64,000 nucleotides of DNA from Legionella rowbothamii (GTDB lineage: Bacteria; Pseudomonadota; Gammaproteobacteria; Legionellales; Legionellaceae), in NCBI RefSeq assembly GCF_900639985.1, contig NZ_CAAAIM010000006.1:62001-126000 (forward strand). Reading direction: 5' to 3'. Positions 28,049-38,123 of the stretch are shown one piece after another. The notes beneath the pieces were generated by a model. That model had not been told where the DNA came from and did no database searches. It saw nothing but the letters and a program-made list of their open reading frames with translations. Position 1 is the first letter of the stretch. Each line of letters starts with the position of its first letter. A program made the translations under genes and the position numbers.

Positions 28049-29722
28049 CTAAGACTCTAACTTTTTGTATTTAATCCGTGAAGGTCTATTTGCAGCATCA
28101 CCTAAACGGCGTTTTCTATCTGCTTCGTAATCACTGTAATTTCCTTCAAGGAAGACAATTTGTGAATCACCTTCAAACGCCATGAAATGGGTGCAAATTC
28201 GATCCAAGAACCATCTATCATGCGAAATGATCACCGCGCAACCAGGGAAATTTAAAAGTGCCTCTTCCAATGCGCGTAAAGTTTCAACATCCAAATCGTT
28301 ACTGGGTTCGTCAAGTAATAACACGTTACAACCACTCTTTAGCAGTTTTGCTAAATGCACGCGGTTTCGCTCTCCCCCAGAAAGTTGGGACATTTTCTTT
28401 TGTTGATCCGATCCTTTAAAGTTAAAACGTCCAACGTAGGCACGCGAAGGCATTTGGAAACTGCCCACTTGCATAATGTCGTGGCCGTCAGAAATCTCTT
28501 CCCAAACGGATTTATTCGGATCTAATTCATCGCGAAGCTGATCTACATAAGCCAACTGTACTGTCTCACCAATGCGAATAGTGCCGCTATCAGGCTGCTC
28601 TTGACCAGTAATCATTTTCAAAAAGGTTGATTTACCAGCGCCATTAGGGCCAATGATCCCCAAGACACCGCCTTTGGGTAGTTTAAAGTCAAATTTATCA
28701 ATTAAGATTCGATCACCGAATGCTTTAGTAATTTGTTCCCCTTCGAAGACTAAATCGCCTAAACGCTCACCAGGCGGGATATAAATTTCATTGGTTTCAT
28801 TACGTTTTTGGAACTCTTTAGAATTCATTTCTTCGAAACGTTGCAAACGTGCTTTATTCTTAGCGTGACGTCCTTTCGGAGAAGTACGTACCCATTCTAA
28901 TTCAGCCTTAATGGTTCGTTGATGCGAATCTTCCTGTTTCTTTTCCATTTCTAAACGAGCTTCTTTTTGCTCAAGCCAAGCGGTGTAATTACCTTTATAA
29001 GGGAAACCCTCGCCTCGGTCTAATTCTAAGATCCACTCAGCGGCATTATCTAAGAAATATCTATCATGCGTAATCGCAACTACGGTTCCGGGGAAGCCTT
29101 CTAAATAATGTTCTAACCATGCTACTGACTCAGCATCCAAATGGTTGGTTGGCTCATCAAGTAGTAACATGTCTGGATTAGAAAGTAATAAACGACATAA
29201 AGCAACACGACGGCGCTCTCCTCCAGAGAGGTTGCGAACAACTGCATCCCATTCTGGTAATCTTAGTGCATCAGCAGCGATGTCGAGCTTTCTATCCAAG
29301 TCCCAACCACCACCAGCTTCAATGACATTTTGTAACTCGCCTTGTTCAGCAAGTAACTCATTCATTTCATCGTCGCTCATGGGCTCAGCAAAACGCATGC
29401 TGATTTCATCGAAGCGCACTAAATGCTGCTTCATCTCGGATACGCCCTCTTCGACAATTTCGCGCACCGTTTTATCCAAATGTAGTTGTGGTTCTTGCTC
29501 TAGATAACCAATTTTAATGCCCGGTTGAGGTCTTGCCTCACCTTCAAATTGGGTATCTACTCCCGCCATAATACGTAACAGCGTTGACTTACCTGAACCG
29601 TTCAGCCCCAGCACACCAATTTTTGCGCCAGGAAAAAAACTTAATGAAATATCCTTTAAAATAAATCGCTGATTTTCAACAATTTTGCTGACACGATTCA
29701 TGGTAAAAATATATTGTGACAT
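28049..29722 (-). CDS. ettA: Energy-dependent translational throttle protein (ABC-F)
   Basis: Ribosome-associated ABC-F ATPase that gates the first elongation step according to ATP/ADP level. The 557-residue protein has two ATPase domains: Walker A GLNGSGKS (about 40) and GPNGAGKS (about 359), and signatures [16 protein letters not shown] and [16 protein letters not shown] with DEPTNHLD and DEPSNDLD. The inter-domain P-site tRNA-interacting region is rich in Lys/Arg/Glu ([21 protein letters not shown]). Length matches EttA. GGAG lies five bases before the ATG. Confidence 0.95.
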   Translation of the reverse strand: MSQYIFTMNRVSKIVENQRFILKDISLSFFPGAKIGVLGLNGSGKSTLLRIMAGVDTQFEGEARPQPGIKIGYLEQEPQLHLDKTVREIVEEGVSEMKQHLVRFDEISMRFAEPMSDDEMNELLAEQGELQNVIEAGGGWDLDRKLDIAADALRLPEWDAVVRNLSGGERRRVALCRLLLSNPDMLLLDEPTNHLDAESVAWLEHYLEGFPGTVVAITHDRYFLDNAAEWILELDRGEGFPYKGNYTAWLEQKEARLEMEKKQEDSHQRTIKAELEWVRTSPKGRHAKNKARLQRFEEMNSKEFQKRNETNEIYIPPGERLGDLVFEGEQITKAFGDRILIDKFDFKLPKGGVLGIIGPNGAGKSTFLKMITGQEQPDSGTIRIGETVQLAYVDQLRDELDPNKSVWEEISDGHDIMQVGSFQMPSRAYVGRFNFKGSDQQKKMSQLSGGERNRVHLAKLLKSGCNVLLLDEPSNDLDVETLRALEEALLNFPGCAVIISHDRWFLDRICTHFMAFEGDSQIVFLEGNYSDYEADRKRRLGDAANRPSRIKYKKLES

Positions 29723-29751
29723 AAAAACTCCGCTTTACTTACTATAAAATC

Positions 29752-30777
29752 TTAGGTCCAGTCTAAAATAACCTTGCCAGATTGACCTGATGCCATAATT
29801 TGGAATGCATTTTGGTAGTCATCTACTGGAAAATGATGAGTGGTTACTGGTGAAATATCCAATCCACTTTGTAACATGGCAATCATTTTATACCAGGTTT
29901 CAAACATTTCCCGACCATAAATACCCTTAATTACTAGCCCTTTAAAAATTACCTGGTTCCAATCAATTGGGGTTTCTTGTGGCGGAATACCTAACATAGC
30001 AACATGACCACCGTGAGTCATGGCTTTCATCATTTCGTTTAAGGCTAAGGGGTTACCTGACATTTCCAAGCCTACATCAAAACCTTCATTCATACCCAGA
30101 TCGGCTACAACATCAGAAAGCTTTTCATACTTAACGTTCACCGCACGCGTAACACCCATTTTACGTGCTAACTCGAGGCGGTAATCATTCACATCAGTAA
30201 TCACAACATGACGAGCACCAATATGGCGAACGATTGCTGCAGCCATAATACCTATAGGACCGGCCCCTGTAATTAGAACATCCTCACCCACAACATCAAA
30301 AGACAAAGCGCAATGAGCTGCATTACCAAATGGGTCAAAAATTGACGCTTGATCATCAGTAATATTGTCAGGAAGAACAATAACATTCGATGCAGGTAAT
30401 GCTAAATATTCAGCAAAACATCCAGGACGATTTACGCCAACGCCTAAAGTATTGCGACATAAATGACGTTTTCCTGCACGGCAATTACGGCAATAACCAC
30501 AAGTAATATGTCCTTCACCGGAAACGCGCTGCCCGACAGTCAAACCTTGAACTTCCTGGCCTAAAGCCACGATCTCGCCCACAAATTCATGCCCTACAGT
30601 CATAGGAACAGGGATAGTCGCTTGGGCCCAATCATCCCAAGAATAAATATGGATATCAGTACCACAAATCGCTGTTTTATTAATTTTAATTAAAACATCA
30701 TTAACGCCATACTCAGGAATGGCAACCTCTTCCATCCAAATTCCAGGCTCTCTTTTAGCTTTGACTAATGATTTCAT
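29752..30777 (-). CDS. tdh: L-threonine 3-dehydrogenase
   Basis: NAD-dependent zinc enzyme oxidising L-threonine to 2-amino-3-ketobutyrate. The 341-residue medium-chain dehydrogenase has catalytic C38 (CGTDIH), H63 and E64 (GHEFVGEI), structural zinc cysteines 93, 96, 99 and 107, and the Rossmann motif [10 protein letters not shown]. Good SD (GAGG, seven bases). It is 72 bases downstream of kbl, which uses its product, so the two form the threonine-to-glycine operon. Confidence 0.96.
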   Translation of the reverse strand: MKSLVKAKREPGIWMEEVAIPEYGVNDVLIKINKTAICGTDIHIYSWDDWAQATIPVPMTVGHEFVGEIVALGQEVQGLTVGQRVSGEGHITCGYCRNCRAGKRHLCRNTLGVGVNRPGCFAEYLALPASNVIVLPDNITDDQASIFDPFGNAAHCALSFDVVGEDVLITGAGPIGIMAAAIVRHIGARHVVITDVNDYRLELARKMGVTRAVNVKYEKLSDVVADLGMNEGFDVGLEMSGNPLALNEMMKAMTHGGHVAMLGIPPQETPIDWNQVIFKGLVIKGIYGREMFETWYKMIAMLQSGLDISPVTTHHFPVDDYQNAFQIMASGQSGKVILDWT

Positions 30778-30849
30778 TTAATTACCTCAAAATAGTGAAT
30801 TATCCTTCAGTCGCTATGGCGCGAAGACGCTCCAATATTATGTCCCTAT

Positions 30850-32034
30850 TTATATAACGGAAAACTCTTTACCTACTGTTTCAAACGCAGCAATGGCTTT
30901 ATCTAAATGGTGCAATTCATGCGCAGCAGACATTTGCGTACGAATACGGGCTAAACCTTTAGGAACCACTGGATAAGAAAAACCTACTACATAAATACCT
31001 AACTCCAGCAAGCGATTGGCCATACGTCCAGCCAAACTAGCATCCCCTAACATCACAGGAATAATTGCATGCTCACCCGGTATTAACTTAAAGCCTAATT
31101 TTGACATTCCTTCACGGAAGTACTTGCTGTTACGCTTTAATTTTTCTGATAAATGACTATCTTTCATTAAATTATCTAAAACCACACAAGAAGTATGTGC
31201 AATTACGGGTGCAAGGGTATTAGAAAATAAGTAAGGTCTGGAACGCTGACGCAACCAATTAACAATCGTTGCATTTGCGGAGGTATACCCGCCAGAAGCA
31301 CCACCTAAAGCTTTGCCTAAGGTACCAGTAATAATATCGATGCGCTCACTAACGCCAAAATGCTCAGGCGTGCCACGACCTGTTTTCCCCATAAAACCAA
31401 CAGCATGCGAATCATCCACCATCACCATCGCATCATATTTATCTGCTAATTCACAAATAGCGGGTAAGTTGGCAAGAATACCATCCATAGAAAACACACC
31501 ATCGGTGGCAATCAAACGAAAACGCGCACCTTTAGCTGCAATTAGCTGCTCTTCTAAGGCTTTCATATCATTATTTGCATAACGATAACGTGCTGCTTTA
31601 CATAATCGTATACCATCAATAATGCTGGCATGATTTAAGGCATCACTGATAATCGCATCTTCTTCGCCCAATAAGGTTTCAAAAAGGCCAGCATTCGCAT
31701 CAAAGCAAGAAGAATATAATATAGTATCTTCCTTACCTAAAAACTGGCTAATTTTTTGTTCCAACTGTATGTGTGGTGTTTGAGTTCCGCAAATAAAGCG
31801 TACTGAAGCCATACCATAACCGTATTGCTCGAGTGCTTTTTGTCCTTCAGCGATTAATTGAGGATCATTTGCTAAACCTAAATAGTTGTTCGCACAAAGG
31901 TTAATCACTTCTTTGTGGTTTACGGTCACGTCAGCCTGTTGTTGACTATCAATGATACGCTCTGATTTGTAGAGTCCTTCACTTTTCAGCTGTTCTAATT
32001 CGCTTTGCAAAAAATCGCTAAATTGGTCAAGCAC
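30850..32034 (-). CDS. kbl: Glycine C-acetyltransferase (2-amino-3-ketobutyrate CoA ligase)
   Basis: PLP enzyme cleaving 2-amino-3-ketobutyrate with CoA to glycine and acetyl-CoA. The 394-residue protein has the alpha-oxoamine synthase signature: [40 protein letters not shown] and the PLP-lysine segment [15 protein letters not shown]. The start codon is GTG at 32034 with GGAGAG upstream. First gene of the kbl-tdh pair. Confidence 0.96.
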   Translation of the reverse strand: MLDQFSDFLQSELEQLKSEGLYKSERIIDSQQQADVTVNHKEVINLCANNYLGLANDPQLIAEGQKALEQYGYGMASVRFICGTQTPHIQLEQKISQFLGKEDTILYSSCFDANAGLFETLLGEEDAIISDALNHASIIDGIRLCKAARYRYANNDMKALEEQLIAAKGARFRLIATDGVFSMDGILANLPAICELADKYDAMVMVDDSHAVGFMGKTGRGTPEHFGVSERIDIITGTLGKALGGASGGYTSANATIVNWLRQRSRPYLFSNTLAPVIAHTSCVVLDNLMKDSHLSEKLKRNSKYFREGMSKLGFKLIPGEHAIIPVMLGDASLAGRMANRLLELGIYVVGFSYPVVPKGLARIRTQMSAAHELHHLDKAIAAFETVGKEFSVI

Positions 32035-32267
32035 GGTTCTCTCCTATACATTAACTTAGAAACAACAGTTGCATCGCTCCTACTCAGCAAAGAATACATT
32101 TGCTTTTTCGAAGTGAGTTACGATAAATTTACGGATCATAACAAACTTTAACCACAGTCACCACGAAATTAAGGATTAGGACATTATTTCTTAGCACATA
32201 AGCTAATTTTTTGCTAAGATGGTCGCAGAGTTTTAACCCATTAAACACAATGAATATGGTAGAGCAA

Positions 32268-32921
32268 ATGAGTTATCAACACGCACGCACGAACATGGTT
32301 AAACAACAGTTACGAACTGGTGATGTTTTAGAAGAGTCTATTCTGAGCTTATATGATTTAATCCCAAGACATGAATTCGTCCCTGAACAGTATACTCAGT
32401 TTGCCTATTCAGATATGCAAATTCCTCTAGGACATGGTCAGCGTATGCTTACCCCCTTAGAAGAAGGAATCATTCTACAGTCTTTAGAACTTAAAGGTAC
32501 TGAAACGGTTTTAGAAGTTGGTACCGGTAGCGGTTTTTTTACTGCATTACTCAGCAAATTATGCAAACAAGTGATTAGTGTAGACTACTATTCTGAATTC
32601 ACTGCGAATGCAGCACATAAATTAAAAGCACATAATTGTGAAAATGTAGAATTGATTACTGGCGATGCCTGCCAAGGTTGGTTAGAAAAAGCTCCTTACG
32701 ATACGGTTATCTTTACTGGCGCTCTAGAAAAGCTAACAGAAACCCATATGTTACAAGTATTACCAGGCGGAAAATTATTTGCTATTGAAGGAAAAATGCC
32801 TGTAATGAAAGGTGTATTACACCAATTAGATCACCAAGGAAATTGGCAAAAATCAGTTATTTTGGAAACAGGAATTCCATCATTAATTGATAAGCTCAAG
32901 CCAAAAGAATTTACATTCTAG
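32268..32921 (+). CDS. Protein-L-isoaspartate O-methyltransferase-like protein
   Basis: A 217-residue SAM-dependent methyltransferase related to Pcm. It shows the N-terminal ARTNMVKQQLRTGDVLEE, the RHEFVPEQYTQFAYSDMQIPLGHGQRMLTP substrate region and SAM motif I VLEVGTGSGFFTALL. Pcm-type enzymes repair isoaspartyl residues; members of this shorter subgroup next to tolC are often not experimentally tested. The start chosen (MSYQHARTNMV) has TAGAG upstream and gives the usual short N-terminus; ATGs at 32250 and 32256 are alternatives. Confidence 0.8.
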   Translation: MSYQHARTNMVKQQLRTGDVLEESILSLYDLIPRHEFVPEQYTQFAYSDMQIPLGHGQRMLTPLEEGIILQSLELKGTETVLEVGTGSGFFTALLSKLCKQVISVDYYSEFTANAAHKLKAHNCENVELITGDACQGWLEKAPYDTVIFTGALEKLTETHMLQVLPGGKLFAIEGKMPVMKGVLHQLDHQGNWQKSVILETGIPSLIDKLKPKEFTF

Positions 32922-32960
32922 TCAAGAATTAGTACCGCCATTAAGTTTAGTTGTTATCTG

Positions 32961-32984
32961 CCATACCCACTAGTGTGGGTATGG
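32961..32984. promoter_or_regulatory. 10-bp dyad upstream of tolC
   Basis: Perfect arms CCATACCCAC and GTGGGTATGG separated by TAGT, 40 bases after the methyltransferase gene and about 100 bases before the tolC start. There is no T-run, so it is more likely an operator or part of a leader than a terminator, but both are possible. Confidence 0.4.
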
Positions 32985-33082
32985 AAACAATTCTTTACTC
33001 AATGGTAGTCGGTGATCAGAAACAATTATTCAACACAAAGCCGCAGGAAGACGGACTCTGTATTTTTAGGGTGAATCTTATA

Positions 33083-34453
33083 ATGAAAAAGCTGCTGTTC
33101 TGCTCTCTCATAACCATGGGACTGTCTTCATTCGCTTACGCAACAGACTTAATGGATGTTTATCAACAGGCCCTTGCAAATGATCCGATTTTCAAGAATG
33201 CCTATGATACGTACATGGCCAATGCAGAAGCAGTTCCTCAGGCCCGAGCTGCATTGCTTCCTCAGCTGACCCTCGGCGGCCAGGGAAATCGTAATTATTT
33301 TGAATATAATTCTCCTGCTTTTGGCTCTACGGCTCAATATTATAATTCCGCAGTTTGGCAAGTAACTGCATCGCAAGCATTATTCAATTATGAATCATGG
33401 GCCAAAGTACGCCAAGCCAAAGCCTATGTTAAAGCAGCGCAAGCCACATTTAACGACTCCGCCCAAGATTTAATTTTGCGGACGGCAAAAGCCTATTTTG
33501 ATGTGCTCTATGCGCAAGACACTTTAGAGTTTGCTGAGGCGAAAAAAAGAGCCAACAAACGCCAATACGAGCAAGCGCAACAACGTTTTCAAGTTGGTCT
33601 GGACGCAATTACCTCGGTTTATGAAGCTAAAGCGGCCTATGATCAATCTATAGCGACGGTTATTGCTTCTCGTAATAATAAAATAAACCAGTATGAAAAT
33701 TTAAGAAAATTAACTAATCACGTTTATGAGGCATTAGCACCTCTGCGTGATGGTAAAATACCTCTGATAAAACCTGAGCCAAACAATGTGAATGTTTGGG
33801 TCGACACCGGTTTAAATCAAAATTATAAGTTATTTGCAGCAAAATATAATCTCGAAGTAGCACGAGAAAATGTAAAAGCACTTTCTGCAGGTAACTGGCC
33901 TACAATTGCGATTCAGGGAAATAGTACACAAACCTTTAACCAGGTTTCTAATACTGATAGCAACCCCCTGCTTCCCAAAAACCAGAAACAAGCAAATGTT
34001 GCCTTAGCTTTAAACTTCCCTGTTTTCCAAGGAGGATTGGTTCGTTCCCAAACCCGCCAGGCTCAGCATAATTTCCAGGGAAGTAGCGAGCAAATGGAAC
34101 AAGCCTACCGCAACGTGGTTGTGAATAGCCGTATAGCTTTCAATACGATTATTGATGGGATTAGTAAAGTAAAAGCGGATAGACAAACAATTATCTCACA
34201 GCAAAATTCATTAGAAAGCACCGAAGCCCAATTTGAAGTAGGCACACGTACGATGGTTGATGTAGTAAACGCACAACAACGTCTGTTCGAAGCCCAACAG
34301 CAATTAGCCAATGATCAATACAACTTGATTAATTCTGTTTTGACTTTAAAATACTTTGCCGGTTCATTAAATGTTAATGATCTGCAACTCGTCAATTCAT
34401 GGCTGGCAACGATGCGCGTTAACACTCATATCGCCAATAAGAAAAGCAAATAA
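33083..34453 (+). CDS. tolC: TolC-family outer-membrane efflux channel
   Basis: A 456-residue outer-membrane/periplasmic tunnel protein for type I secretion and RND efflux. The ATG at 33083 is preceded by AGGGTGA and starts a clean signal peptide (MKKLLFCSLITMGLSSFAYA). The two OEP repeats follow, each with long amphipathic helices and the family motifs DLMDVYQQALANDPIF, RYQVGLDAITSVYEAKA-like FQVGLDAITSVYEA, and FEVGTRTMVDVVNAQQRLFEA in the second half. The open frame extends 44 codons upstream but lacks a signal there. Probably the outer partner of the RND pump at 11.8-16.2 kb. Confidence 0.94.
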   Translation: MKKLLFCSLITMGLSSFAYATDLMDVYQQALANDPIFKNAYDTYMANAEAVPQARAALLPQLTLGGQGNRNYFEYNSPAFGSTAQYYNSAVWQVTASQALFNYESWAKVRQAKAYVKAAQATFNDSAQDLILRTAKAYFDVLYAQDTLEFAEAKKRANKRQYEQAQQRFQVGLDAITSVYEAKAAYDQSIATVIASRNNKINQYENLRKLTNHVYEALAPLRDGKIPLIKPEPNNVNVWVDTGLNQNYKLFAAKYNLEVARENVKALSAGNWPTIAIQGNSTQTFNQVSNTDSNPLLPKNQKQANVALALNFPVFQGGLVRSQTRQAQHNFQGSSEQMEQAYRNVVVNSRIAFNTIIDGISKVKADRQTIISQQNSLESTEAQFEVGTRTMVDVVNAQQRLFEAQQQLANDQYNLINSVLTLKYFAGSLNVNDLQLVNSWLATMRVNTHIANKKSK

Positions 34454-34465
34454 CAAGGTTTTATC

Positions 34466-35311
34466 ATGTCCAATCCGTCTCAAGTTGAAAAAAAATTACT
34501 GCATTATACTGGAAAGGCTATTGCAGATTTTAATATGATCCAACGCGGTGATCGCGTAATGGTTTGTTTATCAGGAGGCAAGGATTCCTTTACGCTGTTA
34601 ACTATTCTTGATCAACTACGCCGACGTTCAGGTAATAAGTTTGAACTGTTTTCATTTACTTTAGATCAAGCCCAACCAGGCTGGGATGATTCCACACTTC
34701 GTCAATGGCTCGCTGATCGTTCAATTAAACATGAAATTTTGACACGTGATACCTACAGTATTGTAAAGGAAAAGGTTCCCGAGGGAAAAACCTATTGTTC
34801 TTTATGCTCACGCCTGCGCCGCGGTATTATTTATCGTTATGCAGAAGAAAATGGCTATAATAAAATTGCATTGGGCCATCATCGTGATGATTTAATTCGT
34901 ACGCTGCTGATGTCTATTTTATATAATGGCGACGTTCGCTCTATGCCACCTAAACTCCTAAGCGATAATAAAAAACATATCGTTATACGCCCATTAAGCT
35001 ATGTACAAGAAAAAGATATTATTACCTTTGCTAATGAACAGGCTTTTCCCATCATCCCTTGTAATCTTTGCGGTTCACAAGAAAATTTAATGCGCAAAAA
35101 AGTGGCGCGTTTAATTGATCAACTTGCCGAGGAAAATCCCAAAGTTCCAAGTAATATTTTGCATGCACTGCAAAGTATTAAACCAAGCCAGCTCATGGAT
35201 CAAAGTATGTGGAACTTTAAAAACTTAGAACATGAATTGATTACTGAAAATAGAAACGAGGCGGATGAACTTTTTTCTGCGGAAGAATTTGAAACATCCG
35301 AAGAATCTTAA
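34466..35311 (+). CDS. ttcA: tRNA 2-thiocytidine biosynthesis protein TtcA
   Basis: Fe-S dependent PP-loop enzyme that thiolates C32 of certain tRNAs. The 281-residue protein has the PP-loop SGGKDS at 36-41, the CxxC pair C111/C114 ([11 protein letters not shown]) and the second pair C199/C202 (IPCNLCGS), plus the [14 protein letters not shown] motif. It follows tolC by 12 bases with AAGG as SD, so it may be transcribed with tolC. Confidence 0.96.
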   Translation: MSNPSQVEKKLLHYTGKAIADFNMIQRGDRVMVCLSGGKDSFTLLTILDQLRRRSGNKFELFSFTLDQAQPGWDDSTLRQWLADRSIKHEILTRDTYSIVKEKVPEGKTYCSLCSRLRRGIIYRYAEENGYNKIALGHHRDDLIRTLLMSILYNGDVRSMPPKLLSDNKKHIVIRPLSYVQEKDIITFANEQAFPIIPCNLCGSQENLMRKKVARLIDQLAEENPKVPSNILHALQSIKPSQLMDQSMWNFKNLEHELITENRNEADELFSAEEFETSEES

Positions 35312-35401
35312 GCGATATCCCCCTCATTTCCTTTAGCCTGGTTGCTACCTAATAGCACTTTACTTAGGTATACTGGGCTAACATGGTCTCTAGAAGAGAA
35401 A

Positions 35402-35485
35402 ATTACCACGGCTCGACCGCGGTATCCAAACCTATGTTGGTTTCTCACTCCGTATTTATGGATACCATGGTCAAACTAAGGTAAT
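35402..35485. repeat. Palindromic repeat, ATTACCnCGGCTtGACC family
   Basis: Imperfect 27-bp terminal inverted repeats at 35402-35428 and 35459-35485 flank about 30 bases including CTCACTCCG. The ends and the interior resemble the element at 44471-44555. It lies in the 464-base gap between ttcA and the SulP-carbonic anhydrase gene; a half-copy of the CCTGGTTGC repeat lies just upstream at about 35338. Confidence 0.7.
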
Positions 35486-35632
35486 TAGCATATTATTATG
35501 CCAACAAAAATATAAAGAAGTGGCCTTAGTTACTTACAGCCAGATTGTTGCCTTAATCTCTCGGACTTAATACACCAAAATCTAACAATATAATGTTAAT
35601 GAAAATCTTGGTTACTCTAAACCTCTTCTCTC

Positions 35633-35687
35633 TTAACATAAACGTTACATAAATGTTACATTACTGTAACATATATGTTTCAATAGA
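35633..35687. promoter_or_regulatory. Five 11-bp-phased direct repeats (GTTACATAAAT-like)
   Basis: Units begin at 35633, 35644, 35655, 35666 and 35677, exactly 11 bases apart: TTAACATAAAC, GTTACATAAAT, GTTACATTACT, GTAACATATAT and GTTTCAATAGA. Units 3 and 4 also form the dyad TGTTACA-TTAC-TGTAACA (35654-35671). The array ends about 90 bases before the SulP-carbonic anhydrase start. One-helical-turn spacing suggests cooperative binding of a regulator on one DNA face. Confidence 0.55.
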
Positions 35688-35775
35688 TTACACTTTAGTC
35701 TAAAATCACAAGGCTTATAAAATAAGTGGATTCAAGCGATATCTGATAAATAATTTTCAATATAGGATACTATTC

Positions 35776-38085
35776 ATGCAAGCAGAAACGATGTTTGATG
35801 TACGTAAATTTCGAATCTACGGCAAACGCTATTTAAAGTTTGATCTGGTCGCAGGAATAGTCGTATTTCTCGTGGCAATCCCACTCTGCTTAGGAATCGC
35901 GCTCGCTTCCGGAGCTCCACTATTTTCAGGAATCATAAGTGGTATTATTGGAGGAATTGTTGTAGGCGTATTAAGTGGCTCACAAGTCAGCGTGAGTGGT
36001 CCCGCTGCCGGGATGGCCGCCGTCGTCGTTACAGCCATTGCCCAGATAGGAGACTTCAATTCATTCCTGTTAGCCTTAGTTCTTGCCGGTATGCTGCAAG
36101 TCATTATAGGTAGCCTAAGAGCGGGCTTTGTTGCTGATTATGTTCCTTCTAATGTGGTGCAGGGCTTACTTTGTGCAATCGGTATTTTATTAATTATCAA
36201 AGAATTACCACTAGCATTTACTCACTCAAGTGATTTTAATGAGCTTAAAACTCACTTAATGGAAACTACAGATGTCATTACCTTAAGCCCCCTGCTCGCC
36301 CTCTATAATCATCTTAATAACGGGGCAATGATTATTACACTATTTTCTTTAGTTATTTTAATTTACTTTGATCAAACCAAAAATAAAGTTCTGAAAGAAA
36401 TCCCTGCTCCAATTATTGTAGTAATTCTGGGTGTGCTCTTAAATGAGCTCTATATGTGGGGTGACTCTGAGTTGATTCAAGATACACCACAATTGGTTAA
36501 TATTCCCCATAGTGATAGTATCTCTGACTTTATTAGTAAATTAGTACATCCCAACTGGGCAGCATGGAGTAATGCAAAAGTCTATTTTTACGGGGTTATT
36601 ATTGCTATTGTCGCGTCTCTTGAAACATTACTTAACTTTAAAGCAGGGGAACGGTTAGATAAACAAAAACGTCATGCCTCAACTAATCGGGAATTAGTAG
36701 CTCAAGGGGTTGGAAACCTGACCGCAGGCCTACTTGGTGGTATCCCGATTACTTCGGTTATCGTACGAACGTCTATTAACATCCAAGCCGGTTCAAGAAC
36801 GAAAATGTCCATCATTTTACATGGGGTATTTATTCTTTTTGCCGTAATGTTAATTCCGGGAACACTTAACAAAATCCCGTTATCCTCTTTAGCAGCCATT
36901 CTTATATATACGGGATATAAATTAAATAAACCTGATATTTATCGTTCAATATATGCCCAAGGTGTCGATCGCTTTATTCCCTTTATCGCGACAGTGATTG
37001 GTATTATTGTATTTAATCTTTTGGTAGGTATTTTAATCGGTCTGGCCGTAAGCTTGTTTTTCATCTTGAAATCAAATAGCCAAGCACGTATTGATATTAT
37101 TAAAGAGATTTATCCTAATGGAATAACCAGCCGACTGATACTACCACAGCAAGTAACGTTCTTAAATAAATCGACGTTAATTGCTGAACTTGACTCAATT
37201 CCCAATGGTTCCCAGTTAATTATTGATGCCCATTATACTCAGTATATTGATAAAGAAATTTCTGAACTACTGAAAGAGTTTAAAGAAGAACAAGCACCAC
37301 TGAAGCAAATATCAACAAACCTCACGGGCTTCAAAGAACATTATAAGATCCATAATTACATTAATTTTATTAATGTCACTACTTATGACGTACAATCTCA
37401 CCTGTCCCCCGCTCAAGTGCTTAATATTTTAAATGAGGGAAATAGTCGTTTTCTAGCCGATGAGCGCATTCATCGATTGACTCATCTTGATGTTCAACAC
37501 ACAGCAAAAGAACAGCATCCAATTGCTATTGTATTAGGTTGTATTGATTCACGCGTACCTGTAGAAACCATTTTTGATATGACTTTTGGGGATATTTTCT
37601 GTGTGCGTGTTGCCGGGAACGTGGTTAATGAGGATGTTTTGGCAAGTATCGAATACGCCTGTAATGTAGTTGGTGTTAAACTAATCGTTGTTTTAGGTCA
37701 TACACGTTGCGGCGCGATTCAATCTGCGTGCAATGGAGTAGAGCAAGGATACATCACACAATTGTTGGCAAAAATAAAGCCCGCAATTAAAGCCGAAACA
37801 AAAACAACATCAAATCGGGATGGCCAGAATACTAATTTTGTGAAACATGTTACCGAGCTTAATGTTGCGAATACTCTGCAAAATATTTATGAACGTAGCC
37901 CAACACTACAAGACATGATTGAAAAGGATGATGTTGCGGTTGTTGGTGCCATTTATAATGTTAAAAGCGGTGAAGTACACTATAGTGACTATGCAAAAGA
38001 ACTAGCGCAATTAGAGGGTGATAAGAATGCTCATTTAGCTTCTAAAATCGCTCAAGTACTAAAGGATGCTAACGTACACCATTAA
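35776..38085 (+). CDS. SulP anion transporter fused to beta-carbonic anhydrase
   Basis: A 769-residue fusion. Residues about 20-430 form a SulP-type transporter with 11-12 helices (FDLVAGIVVFLVAIPLCLGIALASGAPLFSG near the N-terminus; SVSGPAAGMAA). A short cytosolic linker or degenerate STAS region leads to a beta-class carbonic anhydrase from about 545. Its zinc ligands C589, H642 and C645 and catalytic dyad D591/R593 are all present (GCIDSR and GHTRC). Such fusions are thought to couple bicarbonate transport with CO2 hydration. AGGA is eight bases upstream, and the phased repeat array suggests regulation. A bidirectional terminator follows. Confidence 0.93.
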   Translation: MQAETMFDVRKFRIYGKRYLKFDLVAGIVVFLVAIPLCLGIALASGAPLFSGIISGIIGGIVVGVLSGSQVSVSGPAAGMAAVVVTAIAQIGDFNSFLLALVLAGMLQVIIGSLRAGFVADYVPSNVVQGLLCAIGILLIIKELPLAFTHSSDFNELKTHLMETTDVITLSPLLALYNHLNNGAMIITLFSLVILIYFDQTKNKVLKEIPAPIIVVILGVLLNELYMWGDSELIQDTPQLVNIPHSDSISDFISKLVHPNWAAWSNAKVYFYGVIIAIVASLETLLNFKAGERLDKQKRHASTNRELVAQGVGNLTAGLLGGIPITSVIVRTSINIQAGSRTKMSIILHGVFILFAVMLIPGTLNKIPLSSLAAILIYTGYKLNKPDIYRSIYAQGVDRFIPFIATVIGIIVFNLLVGILIGLAVSLFFILKSNSQARIDIIKEIYPNGITSRLILPQQVTFLNKSTLIAELDSIPNGSQLIIDAHYTQYIDKEISELLKEFKEEQAPLKQISTNLTGFKEHYKIHNYINFINVTTYDVQSHLSPAQVLNILNEGNSRFLADERIHRLTHLDVQHTAKEQHPIAIVLGCIDSRVPVETIFDMTFGDIFCVRVAGNVVNEDVLASIEYACNVVGVKLIVVLGHTRCGAIQSACNGVEQGYITQLLAKIKPAIKAETKTTSNRDGQNTNFVKHVTELNVANTLQNIYERSPTLQDMIEKDDVAVVGAIYNVKSGEVHYSDYAKELAQLEGDKNAHLASKIAQVLKDANVHH

Positions 38086-38118
38086 AAGTATGCGGGGCTT
38101 TACGGCCCCGCATACTTT
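38085..38118. terminator. Bidirectional intrinsic terminator
   Basis: Perfect 14-bp arms AAAGTATGCGGGGC (38085-38098) and complement (38105-38118) around a 6-base loop, G+C-rich at the tip and flanked by A/T on both sides. It sits between the convergent SulP-carbonic anhydrase and outer-membrane barrel genes. Confidence 0.85.
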
Positions 38119-38123
38119 ATCAT

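Noticed and set aside
32951-33082. N-terminal extension of TolC by 44 residues
   Set aside because: The extension has no SD, spans a hairpin and hides the signal peptide that begins at 33083.
35633-35687. Phased repeats as replication-origin iterons
   Set aside because: No replication gene, DnaA boxes or plasmid features nearby; the location is typical of a promoter region.
38085-38118. Member of a dispersed repeat family
   Set aside because: The AAAGTATGCGGGGC stem is not seen elsewhere in the window; an ordinary bidirectional terminator explains it.
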